NCBI GenBank assembly: GCA_037132275.1
Contig: JBAXPK010000059.1
Span: forward strand, 1-13,638
Reading direction: 5' to 3'
Source of the DNA: JAABPW01 sp037132275
Lineage (GTDB): Bacteria; Verrucomicrobiota; Kiritimatiellia; CAIKKV01; CAITUY01
Length of the DNA: 13,638 bases
Shown: positions 1 to 7,800 of the stretch, one piece after another
Numbering within the stretch: the first letter of the stretch is position 1
Layout: each line of letters begins with the position of its first letter
Notes under the pieces: model-generated
What the model was told of the DNA's origin: nothing
The model's input: the letters and a program-made list of their open reading frames with translations, nothing else
Database searches by the model: none
Program-made: the position numbers and the translations under genes

Positions 1-740
1 CCCTGCATGGAGAACATCACCACGATGGTGAACAGCAAGGCGATCAGGGTCATGGGTGAGATGCGGGGGATGAATTTTGAGTGATACCATTCCTTGCCCT
101 TCGCCTTGACTAAAACCAGGCGGGTCAGCATTCCGGCGATGAACGGAATCCCCAGGTAGATGAACACGCTTTCCGCAATCTGTTTCATCGTCACATTCAC
201 CACAACGCCCGAAAGTCCGAGCAAAGGCGGAAGTTTCGTCACAAACAACCATGCGAAAAGGCTGTAAAACAGAACTTGGAAAATCGAGTTGAACGCCACC
301 AACCCCGCACAATACTCCGTGTCTCCCTTTGCCAGATCGTTCCACACAATCACCATGGCAATGCAACGTGCCAGGCCGATCATAATTAACCCGATCATGA
401 ACTCCGGTTGACCACGCAAAAAGGCGATGGCCAGCGCCGTCATGAGGACTGGTCCTACTATCCAGTTTTGAACAAGGCTCAGCCCGAGAACCTTGTAGTC
501 CCGGAAAATGTCCCCGAGTTCTTCATACTTCACCTTGGCCAGGGGCGGATACATCATCAAGATCAACCCAACTGCAATCGGGATGCTGGTTTGAGTCCCT
601 TCCGGTCTCAACGCGCCAATCCAGTTTCCGAAAGCGGGTAGGGCGTATCCCAGAAATACCCCAACACCCATTGCCAGAAAGATCCAGAGCGTCAGATATC
701 GATCCAAAAATGACAACCGTTGCGAGATTTTCTCTGACAT
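1..740 (-). CDS. acr3: Arsenite efflux transporter, ACR3 family (3' end cut off by the window)
   Basis: This is an inner-membrane carrier that expels arsenite from the cytoplasm. About 246 residues are visible of a family usually near 340-400 residues; the C-terminal part lies beyond the left edge. The translation has several hydrophobic spans (for example 16-36, 52-66, 84-106 and 112-133). It carries the ACR3 hallmark stretch GLARCIAMVIVWNDLAKGD, followed by YCAGLVAFNSIFQVL. Cys126 in that stretch corresponds to the single conserved membrane cysteine needed for arsenite transport in characterised ACR3 proteins. The ATG at 738-740 follows a GAGG ribosome-binding site lying inside the end of arsC, and only 2 bases separate the genes. 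It is the last visible gene of arsR-arsC-acr3 and is therefore probably under ArsR control. The family call is secure; the antimonite range is not visible. Confidence 0.95.
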   Translation of the reverse strand, partial: MSEKISQRLSFLDRYLTLWIFLAMGVGVFLGYALPAFGNWIGALRPEGTQTSIPIAVGLILMMYPPLAKVKYEELGDIFRDYKVLGLSLVQNWIVGPVLMTALAIAFLRGQPEFMIGLIMIGLARCIAMVIVWNDLAKGDTEYCAGLVAFNSIFQVLFYSLFAWLFVTKLPPLLGLSGVVVNVTMKQIAESVFIYLGIPFIAGMLTRLVLVKAKGKEWYHSKFIPRISPMTLIALLFTIVVMFSMQ

Positions 741-742
741 GC

Positions 743-1186
743 TTAATTCCTCTTTTTGATCAACAATTCAGGGCACTGCATCACAAATTTCCTGATCTCG
801 TCCCGAACCCGCCGGTAACAATCCAGCTTTTCTTCGTTCGTCTTAACTTCCTTGGCCATTCGGGGCGGATCTTGGAATCCCACATGCACTACTTTGGTCT
901 TGCCAAGAAATACAGGACAGGATTCATGGGCGTTGTCACAAACCGTGACCACATAGTCGAACTCAACATCCTTTAATTCATCCACATGCTTCGAGCGGTG
1001 CCCGGAGATATCCACCCCCGCCTCAGCCATAACCTTGACAGCATTTGGGTTCAATCCATGCGTCTCGATCCCGGCTGAATAGGCCTCGATCAGATCCCCC
1101 TTGAGGTGACGGGCCCACCCCTCCGCCATCTGACTCCGGCAGGAGTTACCCGTGCAAAGGAACAAGATTTTCAATCGTGTATTCAT
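743..1186 (-). CDS. arsC: Arsenate reductase, thioredoxin-coupled (low-molecular-weight phosphatase fold)
   Basis: This cytoplasmic enzyme reduces arsenate to arsenite, the form exported by Acr3. The 147-residue product has the usual length of the Staphylococcus-type ArsC. The P-loop CTGNSCRS starts at Cys11, the nucleophile in a CX5R loop. The redox pair is Cys83 and Cys90 in VCDNAHESC, matching the Cys10/Cys82/Cys89 arrangement of the family. The catalytic Asp-Pro is present as FQDPP (Asp106). All three cysteines are present, so a complete thioredoxin-regenerated cycle is expected. The gene begins 3 bases after the arsR stop and ends 2 bases before acr3, so translation is probably coupled. 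Its ribosome-binding site is a GGAG in the tail of arsR, rather far from the ATG (about 13 bases). A glutaredoxin-type ArsC is excluded by the P-loop. Confidence 0.96.
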   Translation of the reverse strand: MNTRLKILFLCTGNSCRSQMAEGWARHLKGDLIEAYSAGIETHGLNPNAVKVMAEAGVDISGHRSKHVDELKDVEFDYVVTVCDNAHESCPVFLGKTKVVHVGFQDPPRMAKEVKTNEEKLDCYRRVRDEIRKFVMQCPELLIKKRN

Positions 1187-1189
1187 TAT

Positions 1190-1549
1190 TTATAATATTC
1201 TCCGGCACAGCGAATCCATGTTTTCGCCGCAGATCACTTTTAGACGCTTCCCATCGGCGATAATACGATCTGTTCCATCCAGATCCTTGAACAACAACGC
1301 CAGTATCTTGCCTGTCGATGTTGCCCGGAACTTTTGGGACAATGTGTAGTACATCCAACGTCCCTCCTTCCGGCTATCCACCAATCGTGCGGCGCGGAGA
1401 AGCGACAGATGCTTTGACACCGTGGACGGGGCCAACTCCAACAGCGCGATAAGCTGACAGACACACAACTCCCCATTCCTGAGTGCGCATAATGCCCTCA
1501 ACCGGCTCTCATCGGCCAACGCCTTTAACACATCCAATCTGTCCCGCAT
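1190..1549 (-). CDS. arsR: ArsR-family metalloid-responsive repressor of the arsenic operon
   Basis: This is a 119-residue winged-helix repressor expected to leave its operator when As(III) or Sb(III) binds. The start of helix 3 has the ArsR signature GELCVCQL with Cys29 and Cys31; Cys21 lies nearby as a possible further ligand. The recognition helix is LAPSTVSKHLSLLRAARLV (about 39-57), followed by the wing EGRWMYYTL (62-70). The C-terminus holds Cys107 and Cys115. The ATG at 1547-1549 is preceded by GGAGG (1554-1558) at ideal spacing. It heads arsC and acr3 on the same strand with gaps of 2-3 bases, so it is almost certainly autoregulatory for the operon. The family and metal-site call is strong; the exact inducer is inferred from the motif and the neighbours. 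Confidence 0.95.
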   Translation of the reverse strand: MRDRLDVLKALADESRLRALCALRNGELCVCQLIALLELAPSTVSKHLSLLRAARLVDSRKEGRWMYYTLSQKFRATSTGKILALLFKDLDGTDRIIADGKRLKVICGENMDSLCRRIL

Positions 1550-1574
1550 ACACCCTCCGTCATAGTCGATTCGT

Positions 1575-1613
1575 TATATGGCGAAATATAGCAATACCAG
1601 TCTCTGGCGTCAA
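1575..1613 (-). promoter_or_regulatory. Promoter and probable ArsR operator of the arsR-arsC-acr3 operon
   Basis: Read on the minus strand, TTGACG (1608-1613) and TATATT (1585-1590) are separated by exactly 17 bases, giving 5/6 matches to each sigma70 box. An imperfect dyad, TATATGGCGAAATATA (1575-1590, 12 of 16 positions symmetric), covers the -10 box. This is the position expected for an ArsR operator. A second short dyad, CCAG-TCT-CTGG (1597-1607), sits in the spacer. Transcription would start near 1578, leaving a leader of about 28 bases with the GGAGG site. That ArsR binds here is inferred. Confidence 0.65.
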
Positions 1614-1615
1614 AT

Positions 1616-1630
1616 GATATGATGAATATC
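1616..1630. repeat. Short inverted repeat between the LysR gene and the ars promoter
   Basis: GATAT and ATATC form a perfect 5-base inverted repeat around a 5-base centre (GATGA). It lies just upstream of the ars -35 box and 7 bases past the stop codon of the LysR-type gene. It is A+T-rich and has no T-run, so it is not a convincing terminator. It could be an extra regulator site or chance. Confidence 0.25.
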
Positions 1631-1636
1631 TGGTAT

Positions 1637-2539
1637 TTATTCGACTCGTTTTCCCCCGGGGCCGGCATCGCAGATGGCGGCAACAGCAGGATGGGTAATG
1701 CGGCGCTCCACGGTAATCGCATAAAACTTTTCCCTGATTCCCTTTAACGCGCCGATTTTCCGTACCCCCAGTTGCTTGACAACCGACTCCGCAATCAAAG
1801 AGGGAACCGGGAAAAGCCCCAGCCCTGTTTCGCCGAACACATCCAAAAGCGCGCGATCATCAAACTCCCCCATGATTTGCGGCATCATGTTCATGTCCGA
1901 CAGCCAATGATCCATGGTGCGTCTCAGGGCTGTGTTGACTGTTGGTAGAAGGAAGGGCGCCCCGCGCAGTGAAGCCGGAAAATTCTTCCGGAACTTTTGA
2001 TAGATCTTCTCTGAGCCGAGCAGGGTAATCGGGCTGTCGATGACGAGGTGGTTGAACGCCTTGATCGTCGACGAGGAGTCGCAGGCAGAGTCGGCAAGAA
2101 CCACGTCCAGTTCATGCATGGCCAGCGAGGCCATGAGCTGTTCAAGCCTGCCTTCCACACAAACCAGCCGGACCGGCATTCCTAGATCCATGACCGGAGC
2201 GATCATCCGCTTCGCCACCAGTTTAGGAACAACATCCACGATGCCAACCTGCAACCGAAGGGGTTTCCCCACGGGCCGGTCATGGATGGCATCCTGCAGT
2301 TCCTTCCCCAGGGTGAAAATCTCATCAGCATAGCGATACACAATCCGCCCCATATCGGTAAGTTCAAGCCGGCGCCCCTTCTTCTTGAACAGTTTTTGAT
2401 CCAGCGTATGCTCCAGCGCGTGGATTTGCCCGCTGATGGTCGATGGTGACAGGCGGATTATTGCGCAGGCATTCGCCAGTCCCTGTTCCCGGGCCACCAG
2501 CCAAAAATAGAGAAGATGGTGATAATTTAAGCGATCCAT
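1637..2539 (-). CDS. nhaR: LysR-type transcriptional regulator, NhaR-like
   Basis: This 300-residue protein has the normal LysR-family length. The N-terminal winged helix-turn-helix begins MDRLNYHHLLYFWLVARE and has its recognition region at about 20-43 (SPSTISGQIHALE). It continues with KLFKKKGRRLELTDMGR and the effector-binding domain from about residue 95. Several stretches resemble E. coli NhaR, the sodium- and alkali-responsive activator: the NYHHL-YFW start, VYRYADEIFTL, GEFDDRALLDVFG, and the late ERRITHPAVAAIC. I know of no reason to tie it to the arsenic genes. It is divergent from floA, and no Na+/H+ antiporter gene is in view, so its targets are open. The floA operon or itself is a reasonable guess. 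The ATG is the first in frame and gives the expected family N-terminus. No clear ribosome-binding site is seen before it. Confidence 0.85.
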   Translation of the reverse strand: MDRLNYHHLLYFWLVAREQGLANACAIIRLSPSTISGQIHALEHTLDQKLFKKKGRRLELTDMGRIVYRYADEIFTLGKELQDAIHDRPVGKPLRLQVGIVDVVPKLVAKRMIAPVMDLGMPVRLVCVEGRLEQLMASLAMHELDVVLADSACDSSSTIKAFNHLVIDSPITLLGSEKIYQKFRKNFPASLRGAPFLLPTVNTALRRTMDHWLSDMNMMPQIMGEFDDRALLDVFGETGLGLFPVPSLIAESVVKQLGVRKIGALKGIREKFYAITVERRITHPAVAAICDAGPGGKRVE

Positions 2540-2551
2540 ACCCAGAGCTTA

Positions 2552-2568
2552 TTTCGTTTAATACGAAA
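2552..2568. promoter_or_regulatory. LysR-type binding dyad upstream of the NhaR-like gene
   Basis: The 17-base element TTTCGTTTAATACGAAA is a perfect 6-base inverted repeat around a 5-base A/T centre. It includes the T-N11-A geometry typical of LysR boxes (T2554 to A2566). It begins 13 bases before the regulator's start codon and lies in the 154-base divergent region with floA. Autoregulation, and perhaps control of floA, is inferred from the position. Confidence 0.5.
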
Positions 2569-2589
2569 CGTAAATACTATATTCCCTTA

Positions 2590-2618
2590 TTGTCGAAGTA
2601 TTATTTGTCCCGTATCGT
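2590..2618 (+). promoter_or_regulatory. Candidate promoter of the floA operon
   Basis: TTGTCG (2590-2595) and TATCGT (2613-2618) are separated by 17 bases; each box matches the sigma70 consensus at 4 of 6 positions. The element lies 22 bases beyond the LysR-type dyad and about 75 bases before the floA start. The transcript leader would contain GGAGG (2619-2623) and AAGGAAAG, but no sizeable open reading frame follows them. The call is tentative. Confidence 0.35.
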
Positions 2619-2693
2619 GGAGGGTCAATAAGGAAAGAAGTATTCATTCTTGAAGCTGAATGTGTGTTTAACAAATGTAATAGAAAAGAGACG

Positions 2694-3734
2694 ATGATGC
2701 AAAATATTGCGGGAATTCTTGTCATTCTAGTTGCGGTAGTGGCTTTTTTTATTATCGGCGTCTTTGTCTATTTCATCAAGGTGTGGGTACGCGCCCTGAT
2801 GTCGGGCGCCCGCGTGCCCATCTTGTCGCTGGTCGGAATGAAACTCCGGCGCGTGCCGCCCACTCTCATTGTGGATGCCCGCATCCGGGTGATCAAGGCC
2901 GGCTTGACGCTGTCGTCGGATCTGATCGAAGCCCATTATCTCGCCGGGGGTGACGTCATTAATGTGGTCAACGGACTCATCGCCGCCGATAAGGCCGGCA
3001 TTGAACTGACCTTTCAGCAGGCGGCGGCCATCAATCTTGCCGGTCGGGATGTTCAGGAAGCTGTTCGAACCAGTGTGATCCCCAAAGTCATTGACTGCCC
3101 CGATCCCCAGAAAAGCCAGGTATCCATGCTGGACGCCGTGGCGCGCGACGGGATCCGTATGCTGGTCAAAGCCCGCGTAACAGTGCGCACCAACCTGAAT
3201 CAACTGGTCGGCGGCGCCGGGGAAGACACCATCATTGCCCGCGTTGGACAAGGCATTGTCAGTGCCATTGGCTCGTCAGACACCTATAAGGCTGTTCTGG
3301 AGAATCCGGATGCCATCAGCCGCCGTGTTTTGGCCAGTGGGCTGGACTCACAGACCGCCTTTGAAATCGTCTCGATCGATATCGCCGACATCAGCGTGGC
3401 TGGAACCGGGGCCAAGGATGTCGCCAACGTGGGCGCCATGCTGGAAACCGAACGTGCCGAGGCTGACAAAAAACTGCGGCAGGCTGAAGCCGAAGGTCGG
3501 CGCGCCATGGCCGTTGCCCGGGAGCAGGAAATGCGCGCCTTGGTTCAGGAGATGCAGGCCCGTGTTGTTGAAGCCCAGGCGGAAGTTCCCCGCGCGATGG
3601 CCGAAGCGTTCCGTAAAGGGAACCTTGGCGTCATGGATTTCTACCGGATGCAAAACATCCAGTCAGACACCGATATGCGGAAAACAATCGCTGGCGAACC
3701 GCATGACCAGCAACAGAAACCCCTGCAACAGTAA
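2694..3734 (+). CDS. floA: Flotillin-like protein FloA (SPFH domain, UPF0365 family)
   Basis: FloA proteins organise detergent-resistant membrane microdomains and affect membrane fluidity and signalling. From the ATG at 2694 the product has 346 residues, close to the 331 of Bacillus subtilis FloA. A membrane-inserting hydrophobic segment spans about 5-28. The SPFH region follows, with FloA-typical stretches: LVGMKLRRV, IEAHYLAGG, ELTFQQAAAINLAGRDV, RLVGGAGE-like LVGGAGEDTIIARVGQGIV and GSSDTYKAVLENPD. An Ala/Glu/Arg-rich coiled coil (about 252-306) and the GNLGVMDFYRMQNIQSDTDMR tail come last. An in-frame GTG at 2664 would add ten residues (MFNKCNRKET), but 2694 fits the family better and has AAAAGAG just upstream. 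The gene overlaps the next by one base. The NhaR-like gene is divergent from it. Confidence 0.93.
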   Translation: MMQNIAGILVILVAVVAFFIIGVFVYFIKVWVRALMSGARVPILSLVGMKLRRVPPTLIVDARIRVIKAGLTLSSDLIEAHYLAGGDVINVVNGLIAADKAGIELTFQQAAAINLAGRDVQEAVRTSVIPKVIDCPDPQKSQVSMLDAVARDGIRMLVKARVTVRTNLNQLVGGAGEDTIIARVGQGIVSAIGSSDTYKAVLENPDAISRRVLASGLDSQTAFEIVSIDIADISVAGTGAKDVANVGAMLETERAEADKKLRQAEAEGRRAMAVAREQEMRALVQEMQARVVEAQAEVPRAMAEAFRKGNLGVMDFYRMQNIQSDTDMRKTIAGEPHDQQQKPLQQ

Positions 3735-4228
3735 TGGATCTTTTCCCCATAGCCGCCTCGGACATGGATGTGGTCATTGGCATCATCGCCGTGGTCGGCT
3801 GGGTTCTCGCCCAGATTTTCGGCAAGAAGAAGGCTGATCCCTCCCCTCCGGAGGGATCAACGCCCGACTCAGTGCCCTCACTGGATCCCCGTGATGAGTT
3901 GCGGAAGTTTTTCGATGAACTTGAAAAAACCGCCCCGCCGCCGGTGGCACCTCCCCCGCTTCAGCAGAAGTCGCCCAGGGAGAAAACGGTGCGCCGGGTT
4001 ACGGAATCCCGGGGGGAAACCCTGTCTTCACAGCGGCGCCCCATTACGCTGCCGGATGAATCCAGCCAGGCTTGCCCGGCCATGATCGAACCCCTCCTCA
4101 GTTCGCGAACAACGGTAAGATCAGACCCTCCGGCCACGATGCCGGAGTTACGCAATCCGGCGGCCCTTAGAAAATTCATCATCGTTAATGAAATTCTGGG
4201 CAAACCCATCGCCCTTCAACAAGGATAA
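3734..4228 (+). CDS. Hypothetical proline-rich single-span membrane protein linked to floA
   Basis: The ATG overlaps the floA stop by one base (TAATG), which indicates translational coupling. The 164-residue product starts with one hydrophobic span (about 12-29, VVIGIIAVVGWVLAQIF) followed by the positive stop KKK. It continues with a low-complexity linker rich in Pro, Ser and Arg (about 35-135), containing an acidic patch DELRKFFDELEK, and ends with a conserved-looking motif, LRKFIIVNEILGKPIALQ (144-161). By the positive-inside rule the linker and tail should be cytoplasmic. I do not recognise a named family. As I recall, similar short anchored proteins ending in an 'EILG-P-AL' motif sit beside floA in other bacteria. 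A role as a FloA partner or scaffold is only inferred from coupling. Confidence 0.75.
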   Translation: MDLFPIAASDMDVVIGIIAVVGWVLAQIFGKKKADPSPPEGSTPDSVPSLDPRDELRKFFDELEKTAPPPVAPPPLQQKSPREKTVRRVTESRGETLSSQRRPITLPDESSQACPAMIEPLLSSRTTVRSDPPATMPELRNPAALRKFIIVNEILGKPIALQQG

Positions 4229-4234
4229 AACCCT

Positions 4235-4798
4235 ATGGAAAAGAATACCCGCCTTACCACACTTTTTGCGAATGTCATTGTGGCAAGCCAGTGGCTGCAG
4301 GCCCCGCTCTATTTTGGGCTGATCGTAGCGCAAGGCATCTATGTTTATCAGTTTTGCGTTGAACTGTATCATCTGATATGCGGACTGGGAGGATTCAAGG
4401 CCCAGGATATCATGCTTATGGTTCTTGGCCTGATTGACGTGGTGATGATTTCCAATCTGCTGATCATGGTCATTATTGGCGGATACCACACCTTTGTTGC
4501 CAAAATCCAATTCAGCGAACAAAACCCCCCAGACTGGCTGGATCATGTGAACGCGAGCACCATGAAAGTCAAACTTTCCATGGCACTCATCGGAATCAGC
4601 TCGATCCATCTATTGAAGTCATTTATCGAAATCGCAAAACTTGAAAAAGCAGATGTCTATATCCAGATGGGCATCCACTTCCTGTTTATTATCTCAGCCA
4701 TAGGCCTTGCGCATGTCGCACGAATGACTGAAGCTTGTGTGGCCCAGTCCCACGCACATCGCAAATCGGCGGATGAACGGACACCTGTGGCTTCGTAA
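4235..4798 (+). CDS. yqhA: YqhA/UPF0114 family integral membrane protein
   Basis: This 187-residue membrane protein has four likely spans (about 22-48, 58-83, 112-132 and 142-162). It matches the E. coli YqhA pattern: ASQWLQAPLYFGL (ASRWLLAPVYFGL in YqhA), LGLIDVVMISNLLIMVIIGGY, a soluble loop with WLDHVNASTMKVKL, then GISSIHLLKSF. The biochemical function of the family is not established to my knowledge. The start is supported by AAGGA nine bases upstream, and the gene begins 6 bases after the proline-rich gene, so it is the third gene of the floA operon. Its C-terminus is a short hydrophilic His/Arg tail. It converges with czcA, with only 22 bases between the stop codons and no evident terminator hairpin. 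Confidence 0.9.
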   Translation: MEKNTRLTTLFANVIVASQWLQAPLYFGLIVAQGIYVYQFCVELYHLICGLGGFKAQDIMLMVLGLIDVVMISNLLIMVIIGGYHTFVAKIQFSEQNPPDWLDHVNASTMKVKLSMALIGISSIHLLKSFIEIAKLEKADVYIQMGIHFLFIISAIGLAHVARMTEACVAQSHAHRKSADERTPVAS

Positions 4799-4820
4799 TC
4801 ATAAGGCACAGAGTACTTCT

Positions 4821-7800
4821 TCACTTGTTATTCGCAATCTTGTCTTTTCGTGTCTCCAACAGGTGGTAGATTGCCGGCAATACAATCAGGGTAAGTAACA
4901 GGGCCGTCACCAATCCGCCCATGACCACCGCCGCGATAGGCCGTTGGATTTCGGCACCGCTACCCGTGGCGTATAGCATCGGCCACAATCCCAGGAATGC
5001 GGCGAGCGATGTCATTAACAGTGGCCGCAATCGCAACTCGCAACCTCGAATCACCGCCTCTCTTGGCGAAAGACCTTGTGCCCGGAGTTGGGTGAAGAAC
5101 GTCACCAGAAGCACGCCGTTTTGAACAGCAACCCCGAATAGCGCGATAAATCCGACCGATGCCGAAACGCTCAGATTGATGCCCATGACGAGTATCAGCA
5201 AAATACCCCCTACAAAGGCAAACGGTAGGTTGCTCAACACAAGCAGGGCGTTGCGAATAGACTGAAACGCCATGAATAACATAAGGAAAATCAGTCCGAT
5301 TGACAGGGGAACCACAACCATCAGCCGCTGCATGGCGCGTTGCTGGTTTTCGAACTGCCCGCCGAAGTCTGCGAAATACCCTTCGGGCAAAGCGCCGACC
5401 ACAGGTTGGATAGCCCCGCGAACCTCAGCCACAAAACTCCCCATGTCACGACCCCGGATATTACACTCGACCACCACGCGCCGCATTCCGTTTTCGCGAC
5501 TGACTTGAGCCGGGGCCTCAACTTCCTTAATATTCGCCAGTTCCCCCAAGGGAATGCGAGTGCCGTCAGGCGACGGCACCAGAAGCCGCTTCAACTCGGG
5601 AATATCACGCCGCAACTCGGGCGGGAAGCGAACCAGAACCGCGAATCGTTTCTGCTGCTCGACGACCGTCGTTGCGATTTTGCCCCCCACCGCCGTCTCG
5701 ACGATTTCGTTGATGTCCGCGATGTTGATCTTATATCGGGCAATGGCCTTTCGATCCACCGCAATTTCCACCTGTGGAAACCCGGAGACCTGCTCGACTT
5801 TCACGTCTGCAGCCCCCCTGATGCCCTGCATGAGCGACGCCGCACGATTGGCGTTCTGCCGCAGGATTTCAAGGTCAGAACCAAAGAACTTGATGGCCAG
5901 GTCACTTTTAATCCCGGAAATCAACTCATTCACGCGCAACGCAATGGGCTGGGAAAACGACATGCGAATTCCCGGTATGACAGACAGTTCTGCTTGCATA
6001 GCGGCGACAAGTTCCGGCTTGGAAAGCTTGCTTTTCCATGCTTCCTTCGGATGCAACATGACAAACACATCATTTTGCTCCGGGCCCATGGGATCCTCGG
6101 AAATCTCAGCCCGTCCAGTTTTGGTGACAATCGTCTGAACCTCTGGAAAGCGCGCCAAGAGCCGTCGTTCGATCTCGGTTCCCACGGCAACTGAACCATC
6201 CAGAGCGGCAGAGGGAAGCCTCACGACGTTGATCGCGATAGCCCCCTCATCCAATTGTGGCAAAAACTCCGTGCCGACCCGCGGAACCAGCAATAAGACG
6301 CCAATCAGAACGACCACAGCAATGCTCACAACGGTCTTCGGACGGCGCAAGGCAAAGTTGAGAGTCGGCAGGTATCCCCGCTTGACAATGCGGATGGCCA
6401 GATTGTCCCGTTCCTCTTTCCGGCCACGCAGAAAAATTGACGCCAAAACTGGCACAATCGTCAGCGACACCAATAGTGATCCCGCCATGGCAAAGACCAT
6501 CGTAAACGCCAGTGGGCGGAACATCTTGCCTTCCATTTGTTGGAGCGAGAAGAGCGGAAGGAAGACAATGAGAATGATCAGAACGGCAAACATAACAGGT
6601 CGAGCCACTTCACGGACTGCCTCATGGGTGATCTCCAGCCGGGACAATTTACTGCCGGCTTTCTCGGAGAGATGCCGCGCGATATTCTCGCAAACAACGA
6701 TCGAGGCATCCACAATCATTCCCAAGGCTATTGCCAACCCGCCCAGACTCATTAGATTGGCGGAGATGCCCTGCCATCCCATCAACATAAACGCAATGAA
6801 CGCCGTGAATGGCAAGGACAACGCCACAATCAACGAGGCTCTGAAATTCCCCAGGAAAAGGAACAGTACCGCGACAACGAGGATGCTGCCCTCAAGCAAC
6901 GCCTTGCCAACCGTGTGAATGCAGGCCTGAATCAGGGCCGTACGATCATAGAAGGGGTTGATTTTGACTCCCTTTGGCAGCCCTGCTTGAATTTTCGGGA
7001 TCGCCTTTTTCACGGCCTCAACCACCAGTTTGGAATTCTGGTCCCTTAGCATGATGGTCATGCCTGCAACGGCTTCACCCTTGCCGTCGCGCGTCACCGC
7101 ACCCTGACGGGTTTCCGGCCCAAGTTTCACGTCCGCTACATCCCGAAGGAATACCGGCGTGCCATCCTTGGCTTCGAGCACGATGTTCTCGATATCCGCC
7201 ACACCTTGGATCTGCCCCAGGCTCCTCACGTAGGCCTGCTCCCAGCCGCGCACAAGAAAATTGCCGCCCGCATTGGCATTATTGCGTTCGACCGACTGCA
7301 ATACGTCCGCCAGAGTAACGCCATAGTTCAGGAGCCGGTTCTGATCCACGAGGACGTGATATTGTTTTACAAAGCCACCGAAGCTATTGACTTCGTTAAC
7401 TCCCGGAATCGCCCGCAATTGTGGCGCGATATACCAATCCTGAATGGTGCGCAATTCCATGGGCGTGTGCGAGGCGCTCTCCAGCGTGTATTGGTAGATT
7501 TCACCCAGGCCGGTGCTGATCGGTCCCATCTCCGGTGCGGCCCAATCGGGCAATTGCTCCTTGGCAGCCTGTAGCCGCTGAAATATGAGCTGTCTGGCAA
7601 AATAGATATCCACGCCATCTTCCAACACGATGATGACCTGCGAGAGAGCGGCTTTCGAGAGGGAACGGACCTGTATAACGTGTGGCAACCCTTGCAGGGC
7701 CAGTTCGATCGGAGCGGTAACCTGTTGCTCAACGTCGAGAGGCGCCAATCCCGGCGCATCGGTAAGGATCATCACCTGAACATTGGTAACGTCGGGGAAC

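Noticed and set aside
2573..2602. AATACT / AGTATT inverted repeat in the LysR-floA gap
   Set aside because: Six-base arms with an 18-base A+T-rich spacer are easily found by chance, and the geometry fits neither a LysR box nor a terminator.
2664..2693. Upstream GTG start for FloA adding MFNKCNRKET
   Set aside because: The extension is polar and unlike FloA N-termini, which begin directly before the membrane segment. AAAAGAG fits the ATG at 2694 better.
2727..3251. A 174-codon minus-strand open frame opposite floA
   Set aside because: It mirrors the highly conserved SPFH region. Its His/Gly/Asp-rich translation looks non-coding.
4799..4820. Possible shared terminator between the converging yqhA and czcA genes
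   Set aside because: Only 22 bases lie between the stop codons. I see no G+C-rich stem or T-run, just a short GAGTACTT-like symmetry.
5340..6194. A 284-codon open frame on the plus strand inside czcA, plus others at 5554-6138 and 6229-6918
   Set aside because: They lie wholly antisense to a full-length conserved pump gene. Their translations are rich in Arg, Ser and Thr without recognisable motifs, as expected of mirror frames of a G+C-rich gene.
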